DNA of 47,531 nt from Bdellovibrionales bacterium RIFOXYC1_FULL_37_79 (GCA_001770015.1 MEQB01000025.1:1-47531); one strand, 5' to 3'. Shown: positions 25,899-38,780, numbered from the stretch's first letter. Numbers and translations are program-made. Notes: generated from the letters alone by a model not told the origin.

Positions 25899-28664
25899 CT
25901 ATGTTTTAATATTTTTCCGTATCACTTCGATCAAATCCTCCATCGTATATGGCTTGGCCAATGAGGCATTAAACCCATGCTCCAAAGGTTTTGCCAAGAC
26001 TGGATCGTCTGAATACCCACTGCAAGCTATACCAAGAAAATTACTAAATATTTTTCTTAACTTCCCTATCACTTCTCTTCCCCCCGCTTCCCCGGGAATT
26101 GTCAAATCAAGCATTACTAAGGAAAAGGGATTTGCAGACCTGAAGGCTTCCGTAAAAAATTTAATCGTTTCTTCACCATTTTTAGCACAAGTAACTATAT
26201 ACCCAATCTCTTTTAGATAATAAGCAAATATTTGAAGCAAATACTCTTCATCATCCATTATCAAAGCCTTGCCTTGAAATTTTTGTTTATTTAAAACTTC
26301 TTTTTCTTGAATACTTTTTTTCTCCGTGCAAGCCGGAAGATAAATTATGAACGTAGTCCCAACCCCAAGTTGTGATTTAACTTCAATTTCTCCTTCGTGT
26401 TTTTTTATGATGGAATATGCTGTCGCAAGTCCTAGACCACTACCTTGCTGTTTGGTGGAAAAAAAGGGATCAAAAATTTTTGATAAATGCTCAGATGAAA
26501 TGCCTATCCCCTGGTCTTTAATCGAAATACATACATACGCATTTTCTTTTAATCCCACGGGAAGATTTTCTCCTCTGGCAATATTTTGTACTGCTACAAA
26601 AAGTTCTCCCGCAATTGGCATGGCTTGTTTAGCATTTATGACAATATTATCTATAACTTGTCCTATCTGATTTTCGTCAATACAAACATCCCACACACTT
26701 TCTGGTATAGACCTTTTAAGTTTAATATTAGAACCACTCAAAGCAAATTCCAATGAGTGAATTAATATTGGAATTATCGACTGCTGTTTGGATACAGGAT
26801 GTCCTCCTTTTGAAAAAGTAAGCAACTGCATAGAAAGATCTTTGGCCCGACTAAACATAGTTAACGATTTAGCTAAATAAGCTGAAATATTTTCAAATTT
26901 TCCTTCTTGTGCTTCACTATTAGCCAAATCAATAAAACCAAAAATCCCACCCAATAAATTATTAAAATCGTGGGCAATTCCTCCAGCTAAAATTCCAATC
27001 GATTCCAGTTTTTGCACCTTAAATGCATGTTCTTCCAATTTTTTACGACCCGTAACATCTTCCAAAATTGTAGCAAATTGATTTTGACATGGGCGATAAG
27101 CGGTTACCGCTAGATATTTATCAAATTCTCTAGAATAATTTTCAAATTTAACTGACTCTCCCGCTTTGGCAACTTCCCCATATCGCTCTATCAAACTTTT
27201 TTCTATACCCGGTAAAACTTCCAAGATGGTTTTGCCAATAATGTTTTCACGCTTTAAACCCGTCAAATTTTCAAAACTTGGATTAATATCCAAAAAACGA
27301 AAATTAACAGGGTTTTGATTATCATCAAGAATTATTTCATGAACAGCTAATCCTAGTTGCATTTCGGTAACCAAAGTACGGAATTTTTTTTCACTCTCTT
27401 TTAAAACTTCATCTGCCTTTTTCTTTTCTGTGATATCCCGGGCAGTTGAAATTGCACCAATAACTTTACCATCTTTATTTTTTAAAACCCTTGACCACCA
27501 GGCCAAAAGTCTGTTTTCTCCATCAACGCGTTTTTGCCAGCTTTCTACATAAAACATATTTTCACTACCCTTAAATAAGGGATTAATTATTTCGTACGTT
27601 TTTTGCTCTCCTACAAAATAATCGGAGGCTTCTTTACCTATTACATCTAATCCAAAAAAGTTTAATCCTGCTTGATTAACCCATGTATATTTTTTATTTT
27701 GATCCACTTCAGCAATAATATCTGGAACCGTTTCTACTACCCCATTTATCCGATTTAAATTTTTTCTAAGTTCAAACTCCGTAGCTTGAAGTTGTTGGTT
27801 TGAGGCCCTTAATTGCTGTTCCGTAGCCTGAAGTTGTTGATTCGCCGCTTGTAGTTCAACCGTTTTTTTACTAACCAGTTGATCAAGATATTTGGTATTT
27901 TTTTCAATGCTTTCTGCTGCAAAATTTAAGACCTTGGAAAGATTCCCAATTTCATCTTTTTGCTTAAACTGGATTCTTTCCTTGTATTCTCCTTTTTGAA
28001 TTTTTTCTGCAAATTTTTCTAAACATTTCAATGGATAAACAATAGCCTTAATAGTCCACCAATTAAAAAACAAAATCAATAACAATGAGATTATAAAAAC
28101 AAGTATAATTATAACTTTAGTATGCTTTGCCAAATCTATTATTTCTGAAAAAAGTTCCTGTATGCGTATTTGAGCATGATCACTAATTAATTGAGACAGT
28201 ATTAATAATTTTTCAACGTGATCTTTTCCTTCCGTCCTGGTGATTTCGCCTGCCCTAATATAATTTTTATTTTTTAATTCTGTTATGACTTTTGCCCGGA
28301 TTAAATCCCAAGCTAAAAAAATATTTTTAAGCTTTATTGCATCCTGTTTATTGCCTTGGCATAATTCATAAATATTTGCAATATTATTTAATTGAGATTT
28401 TCTCTCCAATTCAACTTTAATAATTAGTTGTTCCACCTCAATGTCATTATTTTTTAACAAAACAATATCTTTCATAGCTTTGTGAATAACATGGACACCT
28501 TCGCGAAATTCACGAACTTTGTTGGTTACTTGTAAAGAATGATCATTTATATTGACTATGTTCGAAACGATTATGCGAAATATATCAAATGACGAAAGCC
28601 CCCAAAAAACAAAAATCACCAAAATTGTTCCGAAACCAAGCATTAATCTGGTTCTAATTTTCAT
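25899..28664 (-). CDS. Hybrid sensor histidine kinase with MCP-type sensor and two PAS domains
   Basis: The 921-residue protein has, in order, a first membrane helix (9-27), a four-helix periplasmic sensor like those of chemoreceptors (30-180), a second helix (183-201) and HAMP (203-255). A coiled coil with heptads of A-x-x-QQ-L-x follows (272-300), then two PAS domains (about 305-415 and 425-540). The HisKA region has H565 in GGIAHDFNN. The HATPase domain has KQAMP, DQGIGI and GSGLGLA. A receiver domain with D853 completes it. Phosphate should move from H565 to D853. It begins 8 bp after cheD and is the last gene of the dnaN-gyrA-atpB transcript. The Gln pairs (276-277, 283-284, 290-291) resemble CheD substrate motifs. 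Confidence 0.93.
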   Translation of the reverse strand: MKIRTRLMLGFGTILVIFVFWGLSSFDIFRIIVSNIVNINDHSLQVTNKVREFREGVHVIHKAMKDIVLLKNNDIEVEQLIIKVELERKSQLNNIANIYELCQGNKQDAIKLKNIFLAWDLIRAKVITELKNKNYIRAGEITRTEGKDHVEKLLILSQLISDHAQIRIQELFSEIIDLAKHTKVIIILVFIISLLLILFFNWWTIKAIVYPLKCLEKFAEKIQKGEYKERIQFKQKDEIGNLSKVLNFAAESIEKNTKYLDQLVSKKTVELQAANQQLQATEQQLRASNQQLQATEFELRKNLNRINGVVETVPDIIAEVDQNKKYTWVNQAGLNFFGLDVIGKEASDYFVGEQKTYEIINPLFKGSENMFYVESWQKRVDGENRLLAWWSRVLKNKDGKVIGAISTARDITEKKKADEVLKESEKKFRTLVTEMQLGLAVHEIILDDNQNPVNFRFLDINPSFENLTGLKRENIIGKTILEVLPGIEKSLIERYGEVAKAGESVKFENYSREFDKYLAVTAYRPCQNQFATILEDVTGRKKLEEHAFKVQKLESIGILAGGIAHDFNNLLGGIFGFIDLANSEAQEGKFENISAYLAKSLTMFSRAKDLSMQLLTFSKGGHPVSKQQSIIPILIHSLEFALSGSNIKLKRSIPESVWDVCIDENQIGQVIDNIVINAKQAMPIAGELFVAVQNIARGENLPVGLKENAYVCISIKDQGIGISSEHLSKIFDPFFSTKQQGSGLGLATAYSIIKKHEGEIEVKSQLGVGTTFIIYLPACTEKKSIQEKEVLNKQKFQGKALIMDDEEYLLQIFAYYLKEIGYIVTCAKNGEETIKFFTEAFRSANPFSLVMLDLTIPGEAGGREVIGKLRKIFSNFLGIACSGYSDDPVLAKPLEHGFNASLAKPYTMEDLIEVIRKNIKT

Positions 28665-28672
28665 AATAAATC

Positions 28673-29179
28673 CTAAAATTCGTAAAAAACTTTTTCTGAG
28701 CTATCACCTACCGTATAGCGTATCTGTTTATTTTGTATATCTAAAATAGCTGACTTTCGATCATGTCCTCCTAGCGCTGTTTTTTCAATTGGAATACTAA
28801 GATTTCTAAGACATGTATTTACTGAATTAATGATAGGTAAACAAATAATATCATCTGGGCTTTTCAGAACATTTCCCGCACCGATTGCAAACGCTTTCAT
28901 ATCTTTTTTTAATGAACCACAAACCGTAAGCTTATCAATAAGTGCAGCAATCGCACCTTCTGCGTATCGATAATCACTTTCTGGCAAAGTATTTTTATTA
29001 GTACCTGGTAACATAACATGTGCAATTCCACCAATCAGATTACATGGATCAACAATTATCACAGCTATACATGAACCAAGTGGTCCTGAATTGATTATAA
29101 AATCACCACCATCAATAGCGATTTCACCTGTTTGTAATAAAACAAACTGGTCCAAGGACACATCATTATCAATGGTCAT
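28673..29179 (-). CDS. cheD: Chemoreceptor glutamine deamidase
   Basis: This 168-residue enzyme deamidates specific Gln side chains, usually in chemoreceptors. The active-site Cys is C37 in PLGSCIAV, the His is H54 in GIAHVMLP, and the end has the GGHDRKSAILD motif typical of CheD. Its start lies inside the end of atpB (11-bp overlap), so translation is coupled. It is followed 8 bp later by a histidine kinase with a chemoreceptor-type sensor. No other che gene or receptor is in the window. Confidence 0.9.
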   Translation of the reverse strand: MTIDNDVSLDQFVLLQTGEIAIDGGDFIINSGPLGSCIAVIIVDPCNLIGGIAHVMLPGTNKNTLPESDYRYAEGAIAALIDKLTVCGSLKKDMKAFAIGAGNVLKSPDDIICLPIINSVNTCLRNLSIPIEKTALGGHDRKSAILDIQNKQIRYTVGDSSEKVFYEF

Positions 29180-29921
29180 GCTTTGTAGCCAAGCTTATAT
29201 ACACCATGGACAGCGTAGTAAAAACATAAGCTTGAATAAAGCTTACCATCAAACCAAAAAATAAAAAAATAATAGGCACACCCACTGGCACCAGATCATA
29301 AAAAGTAGTTAACACCAAATGATCCCCCATAATATTACCCCTAAGTCTCAAAGAAAGAGTAATAGGTCTAAACAAATGAGAAACCAATTCTATGGGAAAA
29401 ATAAGAAAACTCATATACCAAAGAGGCCCGGCAAAATGTTTTAAATAATTTAAAATACCATGGGCCCGAACTCCCTTTAAATTATAAAAAACAAATGAAA
29501 ACACGCCTAATGCTAAGGTCGTGCTCATATGCTCAGTTGGGGGCATAATTCCCGGAATAAGTCCAATCAAATTGGAAAAAAAAATAATCAAAAAAATAAT
29601 TGATACAAATGAAAAACATTGCTTTGCCTTTTCTTCTCCCATAACCAGTAAAGCTTGAGAAAAAATAAACTTACCATACATATCCATCATGCTTCTTATA
29701 GATATTTTTTTATCTGGATTTATCGAATTAGGCGAAGCGATTAAGCTGATACGATACCAAAGCCCTACTATCAAAATACATAAAACTATAAATATAAATG
29801 ATAAAACATGTTCGGGTATCCCGGTACTTGCTTTAACTGTTGAAAGCCAAGTAAACCCCTCGTTGGAATAAGTTGTTAGCGGAAGGCTGGTAAAAATAAA
29901 AAGTACAAATAGCTTGATCAT
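29169..29921 (-). CDS. atpB: F0F1 ATP synthase subunit a
   Basis: The 250-residue membrane subunit forms the proton half-channels. The essential Arg is R192 in LSLRLRGN, at the position of E. coli R210; most relatives have Phe where this has R194. Five or six membrane helices are visible, after an N-terminal hydrophobic stretch (1-18) that may be a signal sequence. It overlaps the AtpI-like gene by 4 bp and cheD by 11 bp. The gene for subunit c (atpE), which usually follows, is not here. Confidence 0.95.
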   Translation of the reverse strand: MIKLFVLFIFTSLPLTTYSNEGFTWLSTVKASTGIPEHVLSFIFIVLCILIVGLWYRISLIASPNSINPDKKISIRSMMDMYGKFIFSQALLVMGEEKAKQCFSFVSIIFLIIFFSNLIGLIPGIMPPTEHMSTTLALGVFSFVFYNLKGVRAHGILNYLKHFAGPLWYMSFLIFPIELVSHLFRPITLSLRLRGNIMGDHLVLTTFYDLVPVGVPIIFLFFGLMVSFIQAYVFTTLSMVYISLATKHDH

Positions 29922-30274
29922 TGGTTTTTGTTTTTTCTAATTGAAAAAAATAATATTATTACTTGCACCAAATAAAGTCCCACTGCATAAATAATTTTTT
30001 TCTCTATAATTTTATATCCCCAATACAGTGTTATCAATACCAGGGCGTTTTTTATTATAATAATAAATAAGGCAATTGTAATTTCTTTTTTAGAGGGCCT
30101 GTCACCACTCATTGATTTGAAAATAATTTTTCCAAAATAAAAAAGTAAAATAAGTGACAAAATAACTACAGTATAAGTAATCAAATAAACATATAAAACA
30201 TGATTTAAACCTATTAAAGTAAAAAGTCCCAGATAAACCAAAATGCTAGCTAAAAAATAAATGGAAAAATTCAT
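29918..30274 (-). CDS. atpI: AtpI-like four-helix membrane protein
   Basis: The 118-residue protein has four hydrophobic helices and a short basic tail. A gene of this size directly before atpB (4-bp overlap) is typically ATP synthase subunit I, which helps to assemble the c-ring or supply Mg2+. The sequence itself carries no decisive motif, so the symbol is from position. The ATG at 30274 has AAAGG about 8 bases upstream. The TPR lipoprotein gene ends 5 bp before it. Confidence 0.55.
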   Translation of the reverse strand: MNFSIYFLASILVYLGLFTLIGLNHVLYVYLITYTVVILSLILLFYFGKIIFKSMSGDRPSKKEITIALFIIIIKNALVLITLYWGYKIIEKKIIYAVGLYLVQVIILFFSIRKNKNQ

Positions 30275-30279
30275 TAAAG

Positions 30280-31074
30280 CTACCTTTTACGAGCAATTCT
30301 TCGCTCATAAATCGAGTTGAGTCTGTTTTGCAGAACTTTGGTATTTGGATAATCTCCAAATATGGAATAATACAGATTATATGCCTCCTCTAATTGCTCC
30401 ATGGTTTCATAACAATTGGCCATTAAATATTTAGTATGAACAATATTATCTTTCCTTGTCTCTTGTAAAATATACTGGGACCAATAATCCAAAGCCTTTT
30501 GCCATTCTTTTTCCTTAAAATAAATATGTCCCAGCTCATAAAAAGCCTGCACCTTATATTCGTGAGAAACGCTAGTGGAAATAGTTTCAAATCTTTTTTT
30601 GGCAACCTCGTGATTCATTAAATAGATATCGCAAAGCCCCAACCTATATTCATAAAAATCATGTTTTTTAAGTCTCGGTTGAAACTTGATAAGCTTCTGA
30701 TATCCAGCCTGGGCTTCCTTATATTTTCCTAAAAAAGAAAATTTAATTTCAGCAATTTTTTCCTCACTCATATATAACCATTTTGGATCACTGGTTACTT
30801 CTATGACCTGTCTAAAATATTTTATTGCCTTAAGATTGTTAAATAAATGGGTTGAATAAAGCTCGCCAAGTTGAAAATAAATCTTTGTTTTAATATCATC
30901 AGGACAATCAACTTTTAAAATTTCCTCATACTTTCCTATGGCCTTTTGGACTTCTTGCTTAGCTAGATATTCTTGGGCTATTAAAATCTCTTTTTGTAAT
31001 CTGGGAGAAAAATCACAAGATACCAGAAACCATAAAATAAGCAGTTTGGTAATTACATTTACAATATCTTTCAC
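30280..31074 (-). CDS. TPR-repeat lipoprotein
   Basis: The 264-residue protein starts with a signal peptide ending in a lipobox (LVSC, Cys20), so it should be lipid-anchored. The rest is made of helical TPR-like repeats (for example residues 30-65, 65-100 and 160-200). It most resembles outer-membrane BamD/YbgF-type TPR lipoproteins in build, but there is no clear family signature. The start is a GTG at 31074, 3 bp after gyrA, with the GGGG of the junction as a crude ribosome binding site. Confidence 0.7.
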   Translation of the reverse strand: MKDIVNVITKLLILWFLVSCDFSPRLQKEILIAQEYLAKQEVQKAIGKYEEILKVDCPDDIKTKIYFQLGELYSTHLFNNLKAIKYFRQVIEVTSDPKWLYMSEEKIAEIKFSFLGKYKEAQAGYQKLIKFQPRLKKHDFYEYRLGLCDIYLMNHEVAKKRFETISTSVSHEYKVQAFYELGHIYFKEKEWQKALDYWSQYILQETRKDNIVHTKYLMANCYETMEQLEEAYNLYYSIFGDYPNTKVLQNRLNSIYERRIARKR

Positions 31075-31077
31075 CCC

Positions 31078-33669
31078 TTATTTTTCTTCTTCTGGTGTTT
31101 CTTCTACAGACTCAACTTCCTCAAATTCAACAATTTCCAAGTTTTCCACGGGTTCATTGATTTTAACATTATTTTCTGTTTCTGACTCAGATTCCGGATC
31201 ACAAAAATTTTCAACGGCAACCACTTTTTCCCCTTCCTTAAGCCTTATAAGCCGTACCCCCTGGGTAGTTCTACCAATAAGAGATATTCCTGAAATTTTA
31301 ATTCGAATAACTTGTCCCTTGTCAGTAATTATCATTAAATCATCACTATCGGTTACCGGTTTTATCGATATTATCTCTCCAGTTTTTTCCGTGAGTTTCA
31401 TGGCCAAAATACCTTTTCCGCCTCTGCTTTGTTTACGATATTGTGAAACGCCGGTTCGTTTTCCATAACCATTATCGGTGATAGAAAAAATTTCTACCGA
31501 ATCATCAATTGTTTCCATTCCTATCACTTTTTCATTTTCCGACAAGTTAATTCCTTTCATTCCCTGGGAAACTCTTCCCAAAACTCGGCAATCATCTTCA
31601 GCGAAACGAATAATTTTTCCCGAGCTTGAACAGAGTAAGACATCTTTTTTACCATCAGTGACTCTAACCCCAAGTAACGAGTCACTATCTAAAATTTTAA
31701 TTGCCCGCAAGCCATTTTGCTGAATTCTCACATACTCATCATAACTGGATCTTTTAATCAAACCTCTTTCAGTGGCAAAAACTAAAAACATTCCTTCCAT
31801 TTTATTTTCATCATCAATCGCAATAATTTCTTTTATTTTTTCAGTCGAAGCTATTGGTAATAAATTAGCTAAATTTCGACCTTTGGCGGTTCTTACTCCT
31901 TCTGGAATATCATAAACTTTTTTAGAAAAAACCTGTCCTTTGGATGTAAAAAATAAAATGGTTGCATGAGTATTGGCGGTAAAAATATCTGTAAAAAAAT
32001 CATCATCTGTACTAGCTGCCCCCTTGACTCCCGATCCCCCACGCTTTTGAGCACGATATGTATCATTGGCCATTCTTTTTATATAGCCCTTATGAGTAAT
32101 TGTTACGATAACTTGCTCGTTTTTAATAAGGTCTTTTACTTCTATTTCTTTTCCCCTAGCAACTATGGTGGTTTTTCTTTTATCTCCATAGTTATCAAGT
32201 AATTCTTGAAATTCCTCTTTCATGATTTCTTTAATTTTTTCTTCATCCTTAAGGATACCTTCAAGTTTTTCAATTTCTTGCATGGTCAGATTATAATCTT
32301 GGATTATTTTATCCCGTTCAAGACCAGTAAGTCTTTGCAACCGCATATCCAAAATTGCCTGGGCCTGAATTTCAGATAACTTATAATTTTCCTGCAATTT
32401 TTGTTTGGCTTGGCTTGGACCTTCTGCCGTTTTAATCAAGAGAATAATTGGATCAATATTTTCTACTGCAATTTTCAACCCTTCCAATATATGTGCTTTT
32501 TCTTTTGCTTTATTAAGATCAAAAATAGTTCTTCTTATAATTATTTCTTTTCTATGATCAATAAAATAGAGAAGTTGATCTTTAATATTTAAAACTTTTG
32601 GCGATCCATTTACAATTGACAGAAAAATAATACCAAAGGAGATTTGAAGTTGGGTATGTTTATAAAGTCTATTAAGTATAACCGAAGGTATTTCTCCTTT
32701 TTTTAAATCAATACAAATTCTAATACCCAGTCGATTAGACTCATCTCGAATATCAGAAACACCCTCGACAGCTTTTGAATTAACAAGTTCTGCAATTTTT
32801 TCTATTAATTTTGATTTATTAACCTGGTAAGGAATTTCCGTAATTACAATTCTCTCACGCTCATCACCTTTACCATAGGCCTCTACTTCCACTTTTGATC
32901 TAATTTGTATAATACCTTTTCCCGTAGTATAAGCCGACCTGATTCCTTCTAATCCATGTATTTCTCCTCCGGTAGGAAAATCTGGTCCTGGTATCAACAT
33001 TAATAATTCATCAATAGTAGTATTGCGATTCGCCACCAATACTAAAAGTGCTTTCATTACCTCGGTTAAATTATGGGGAGGTATGTTGGTTGCCATACCA
33101 ACGGCAATACCCGTTGAACCATTAACCAATAAATTAGGAAGTTTCGCTGGTAAAACCTTTGGTTCTTGAAGAGAATCATCATAGTTAGGTTGCCAATCAA
33201 CCGTATCCTTATCCAAATCTTTTAACATTTCTTCCGAAAGTTTTTTCATCCGAATTTCGGTATACCTCATGGCAGCTGCTTCATCACCGTCAATAGAACC
33301 AAAATTTCCCTGTCCATCAATCAAAGGATATCTTAGAGAAAAATCTTGGGCCATTCGAACAATCGTATTATAAACAGCCGTATCTCCGTGTGGATGATAT
33401 TTACCAAGAACATCACCAACTACTCTAGCGGATTTTAAGTATGATTTATTGTGATAATTATTAAGAGTTCGCATTGCAAATAAAACTCTTCGATGAACCG
33501 GCTTCAATCCATCCCGAACATCTGGCAAGGCCCTGCCAACAATTACACTCATGGCGTAATCTAGATAACAACTTCGCATTTCATCTTGAATTATTAATGG
33601 CAAAACACCATCAATTTTTTCTTTGACAATTTTAACTTCATTTTCTTCGGTTTTATTATCATCAGTCAT
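31078..33669 (-). CDS. gyrA: DNA gyrase subunit A
   Basis: This 863-residue subunit cuts and rejoins DNA. The catalytic tyrosine is Y136 in [10 protein letters not shown]. The resistance-determining region reads [17 protein letters not shown], with T97 and N101 at E. coli Ser83 and Asp87. The C-terminal beta-pinwheel has the gyrase box QKRGGSG (near 540), and the tail is strongly acidic. The start ATG at 33669 has AAGG 5 bases upstream. It lies 14 bp after gyrB and 3 bp before the lipoprotein gene. Confidence 0.98.
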   Translation of the reverse strand: MTDDNKTEENEVKIVKEKIDGVLPLIIQDEMRSCYLDYAMSVIVGRALPDVRDGLKPVHRRVLFAMRTLNNYHNKSYLKSARVVGDVLGKYHPHGDTAVYNTIVRMAQDFSLRYPLIDGQGNFGSIDGDEAAAMRYTEIRMKKLSEEMLKDLDKDTVDWQPNYDDSLQEPKVLPAKLPNLLVNGSTGIAVGMATNIPPHNLTEVMKALLVLVANRNTTIDELLMLIPGPDFPTGGEIHGLEGIRSAYTTGKGIIQIRSKVEVEAYGKGDERERIVITEIPYQVNKSKLIEKIAELVNSKAVEGVSDIRDESNRLGIRICIDLKKGEIPSVILNRLYKHTQLQISFGIIFLSIVNGSPKVLNIKDQLLYFIDHRKEIIIRRTIFDLNKAKEKAHILEGLKIAVENIDPIILLIKTAEGPSQAKQKLQENYKLSEIQAQAILDMRLQRLTGLERDKIIQDYNLTMQEIEKLEGILKDEEKIKEIMKEEFQELLDNYGDKRKTTIVARGKEIEVKDLIKNEQVIVTITHKGYIKRMANDTYRAQKRGGSGVKGAASTDDDFFTDIFTANTHATILFFTSKGQVFSKKVYDIPEGVRTAKGRNLANLLPIASTEKIKEIIAIDDENKMEGMFLVFATERGLIKRSSYDEYVRIQQNGLRAIKILDSDSLLGVRVTDGKKDVLLCSSSGKIIRFAEDDCRVLGRVSQGMKGINLSENEKVIGMETIDDSVEIFSITDNGYGKRTGVSQYRKQSRGGKGILAMKLTEKTGEIISIKPVTDSDDLMIITDKGQVIRIKISGISLIGRTTQGVRLIRLKEGEKVVAVENFCDPESESETENNVKINEPVENLEIVEFEEVESVEETPEEEK

Positions 33670-33683
33670 TTTTACCTTCTAAA

Positions 33684-36152
<2,469 letters not shown>

Positions 36153-36173
36153 TTAATAAAAAACTCAATCCAT

Positions 36174-37271
36174 TTAGTTTTTCAGAATCCTTCCATTTGC
36201 AACCAAGATTTTTGTAGCTCCATTAATTTTTTCTAATTCTTTTTGAAAGCTCTCGTTTGCTGTCGTAATCAAAACTTGGTATTTACATATTTTTAAATAA
36301 TTTATAAGGTTACCCCAACGCTCTTTGTCAAGCTCGCCAGAAACGTCATCAATCAAGACTACGGGATATACCCTGTATTTATACCTTAGAAGCTCTATAT
36401 AGGCAAATATGAGGCTAAGATAACTCATTTTTTGTTGTCCTAAAGAGCAATAATCAAAAGACCTTAACCCATTAAAATAAGGGGTATAATCGTCCTTATG
36501 AATTCCATAGGCAGTGTGACCTAAAATTTTATCTTTTTCTATATTTTTTTTTAGTATATTTTTTATCTCAAGATCAGTTAAACCTATCATTTTTGATTCA
36601 TACTGGATTTCTAAATCGTTTTCTTCTGAAAAAATCGCCTTAAATGTTTTTTTATAAAAATCAGAAATTTCATTTAAAAAAATACATCTTTTTTCGATTA
36701 TTAATTTTGATACGTTAGCTAAATTTTCATCAATAGCAAAAATTTGATCTAAAAAATATGACGGCTTTTTTGCTAATAAGGTATTTCGAAATTTTAACGA
36801 TTGATGATAATCTCTTAGTTTTTTTTTATAATCGACATCCCACAGGGAAATGTGTTCATCAAACCATTTTCTTCTAAACGTGGAACTATTAAAAAAATGA
36901 TATGAATCAAACGGATTAATAAAAATACAACTTACAGGATTCTTACCTCTTAATGGCTCCTGATTATAAAACCAACTTGAGCTATCAGAGGATATTTTAG
37001 CTGAAAGTGTTTTACGTTCTCCTTCTACCACAAAAACCGATGAGAATATAATTTCACTTTCTTCACAATCAATACTTAAAATTTGTGGAAAAGCTGTATT
37101 TTTACGAAATGATTTTTTATGAATTAAAAAGTTGATGGCCTCAAGTATATTAGTTTTTCCATTTCCATTATCACCGAAAATACAATTTATACCATTTCCA
37201 AAAGTAATAACATCCGAACTTATATTTCTAAAATTAACTACCTTAATTTTTTCAAGCCAAGGATGAGACAT
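36174..37271 (-). CDS. recF: DNA recombination/repair protein RecF
   Basis: The 365-residue SMC-like ATPase loads RecA at gaps. Walker A is FGDNGNGKTN (32-41), the signature region is in SLGQQKMSYLSLIFA, and Walker B is VVLIDDVSGELD. It starts 3 bp after the dnaN stop and is followed 33 bp later by gyrB. Confidence 0.95.
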   Translation of the reverse strand: MSHPWLEKIKVVNFRNISSDVITFGNGINCIFGDNGNGKTNILEAINFLIHKKSFRKNTAFPQILSIDCEESEIIFSSVFVVEGERKTLSAKISSDSSSWFYNQEPLRGKNPVSCIFINPFDSYHFFNSSTFRRKWFDEHISLWDVDYKKKLRDYHQSLKFRNTLLAKKPSYFLDQIFAIDENLANVSKLIIEKRCIFLNEISDFYKKTFKAIFSEENDLEIQYESKMIGLTDLEIKNILKKNIEKDKILGHTAYGIHKDDYTPYFNGLRSFDYCSLGQQKMSYLSLIFAYIELLRYKYRVYPVVLIDDVSGELDKERWGNLINYLKICKYQVLITTANESFQKELEKINGATKILVANGRILKN

Positions 37272-37274
37272 ATA

Positions 37275-38393
37275 CTAAAGCTTAAATGGCATTATAACAC
37301 CCAAAAAGTTTTGCTCATCAAGCGATTTCACTAAAATTGGGCCAAATTCATTTTTCAACTCAAGTTGAATTTCATTAGATTCAAAAGCGGATAATAGATC
37401 AATTAAATAGCGGGCATTTAAACCAAGTTCTATTTCCTTATCATCATATTCCACAGGTATTTTTTCAACCCCGTGGCCCAGGGATGGATTCTTTGCTGTT
37501 ATATGCATTTCATTATGTAAAAATGCTAAACGAATACCGTTTGTCTTTTCGTCAGACATTATTCTAATTCGCTTAACAGCATTCAAAAGAAGATTTTTAT
37601 CTGCAGTTATAACATAGGAAACCTTTGAAGGAATGACTGCCTGGTATTTTACATATTCTCTAGAAATTAAACGACTGGATAAAAAATCTAAATTATCAAC
37701 GCTAGCGTATATAAATGATTCATCGACGGACATTTTAAAATTTTTATCCAAATAATTTTCTGCCATTTTTTTTAACTCTACCACGGCTTTTTTAGGAATA
37801 ATGATTCCGTTTGACATGTATTCGGTAATATTCGAATTAAAATCCTCTATATCAAGTAAGGATAATCGATATCCATCAGTGGCCACAGACCTGAGTTTGG
37901 AATCAATTTGTTGCAAGTAAATCCCATTCAAGTAAGGCCTTGTTTCATCTATAGATATGGCGTAAGATGTTTTGTTAATTATTCGTAGCAATTCATAGGC
38001 AGGTATTTCAAAAGAAGGTTGCTTGTCACCAAAAAACAAAAGTGGAAATTGAGTATCATTAAATCCCACTAGCGAGAAATTAATATTTTCATTTTGTATT
38101 TTTAAAATATTCTCTTGATCATTAAAAGATATTGAAATAATCGAATCAGGAAAATCTCTAAGGACATCTGAAAGATTTTTAGCGTTAACACAAAAAGATC
38201 CTTCTTCAAAAATTTCAGCAGAAATAAAAATTTGAGCAGCCACTTCCTGGTCAGTACAAGATAATTGCAAATGATTGTTTTTTGCGACTAAGAGAATGCA
38301 GCTTAAAATGGGTCTGGTGTTTTTTTTATCAACGATTGTGCTAATTCTTGATATAACTGATTTTAATTCATGTGCATGAACATTTAAATGCAT
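37275..38393 (-). CDS. dnaN: DNA polymerase III beta clamp
   Basis: The 372-residue sliding clamp has the three-domain clamp fold expected for the family and ends in the typical VIMPFKL tail (MPMR[LV] in E. coli). RPYLNGIYLQ and ATDGYRLS are the middle-domain hallmarks. The ATG at 38393 has AAGGAA 6 bases upstream. It is the first gene on the left side of the putative origin. Confidence 0.96.
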   Translation of the reverse strand: MHLNVHAHELKSVISRISTIVDKKNTRPILSCILLVAKNNHLQLSCTDQEVAAQIFISAEIFEEGSFCVNAKNLSDVLRDFPDSIISISFNDQENILKIQNENINFSLVGFNDTQFPLLFFGDKQPSFEIPAYELLRIINKTSYAISIDETRPYLNGIYLQQIDSKLRSVATDGYRLSLLDIEDFNSNITEYMSNGIIIPKKAVVELKKMAENYLDKNFKMSVDESFIYASVDNLDFLSSRLISREYVKYQAVIPSKVSYVITADKNLLLNAVKRIRIMSDEKTNGIRLAFLHNEMHITAKNPSLGHGVEKIPVEYDDKEIELGLNARYLIDLLSAFESNEIQLELKNEFGPILVKSLDEQNFLGVIMPFKL

Positions 38394-38485
38394 TCACTTT
38401 CCTTAAACTTGGAAGTTTTTAAAACCTCCGAAAAAATCATACAAATATATATATGTATTTATATAAATAATATTATTATTATTCT

Positions 38486-38494
38486 TGTGTATAA
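38486..38494 (-). promoter_or_regulatory. DnaA box, perfect match
   Basis: TTATACACA on the minus strand fits the TTATNCACA consensus. It lies next to the AT-rich stretch, the expected position for the box nearest the unwinding element. Confidence 0.75.
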
Positions 38495-38771
38495 GTTAAT
38501 AACTAAAAAACATAATAATTTCAAATGTTTTTTTCATACACAAAAGATGTTTATATTAATAATTATTTTCAAGAAAGGCAAGTTGTTCGGAGATTCTAAG
38601 TTATTTATTCCTAAATCTAGTTATTATACTCAATTTCTATACCCGTTTTCCCCATCATTTATATCAGGTTTGTGAAAGGATAGTTTTATTGAAAAAAATA
38701 TTTTTATCCACCGAATTATACAAAAATGTGTATGGAAAAATCGGTGAATTTAAACTTATTCAGGAATCGAG

Positions 38772-38780
38772 TTATTCACA
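38772..38780 (+). promoter_or_regulatory. DnaA box, perfect match
   Basis: TTATTCACA fits the TTATNCACA consensus. A one-mismatch box on the other strand (38783-38791) follows 2 bp later, giving a paired arrangement. Confidence 0.75.

Noticed and set aside
25954-26670. Plus-strand frames opposite the histidine kinase
   Set aside because: They are antisense shadows of conserved kinase and receiver domain codons and carry no independent motif or ribosome binding site.
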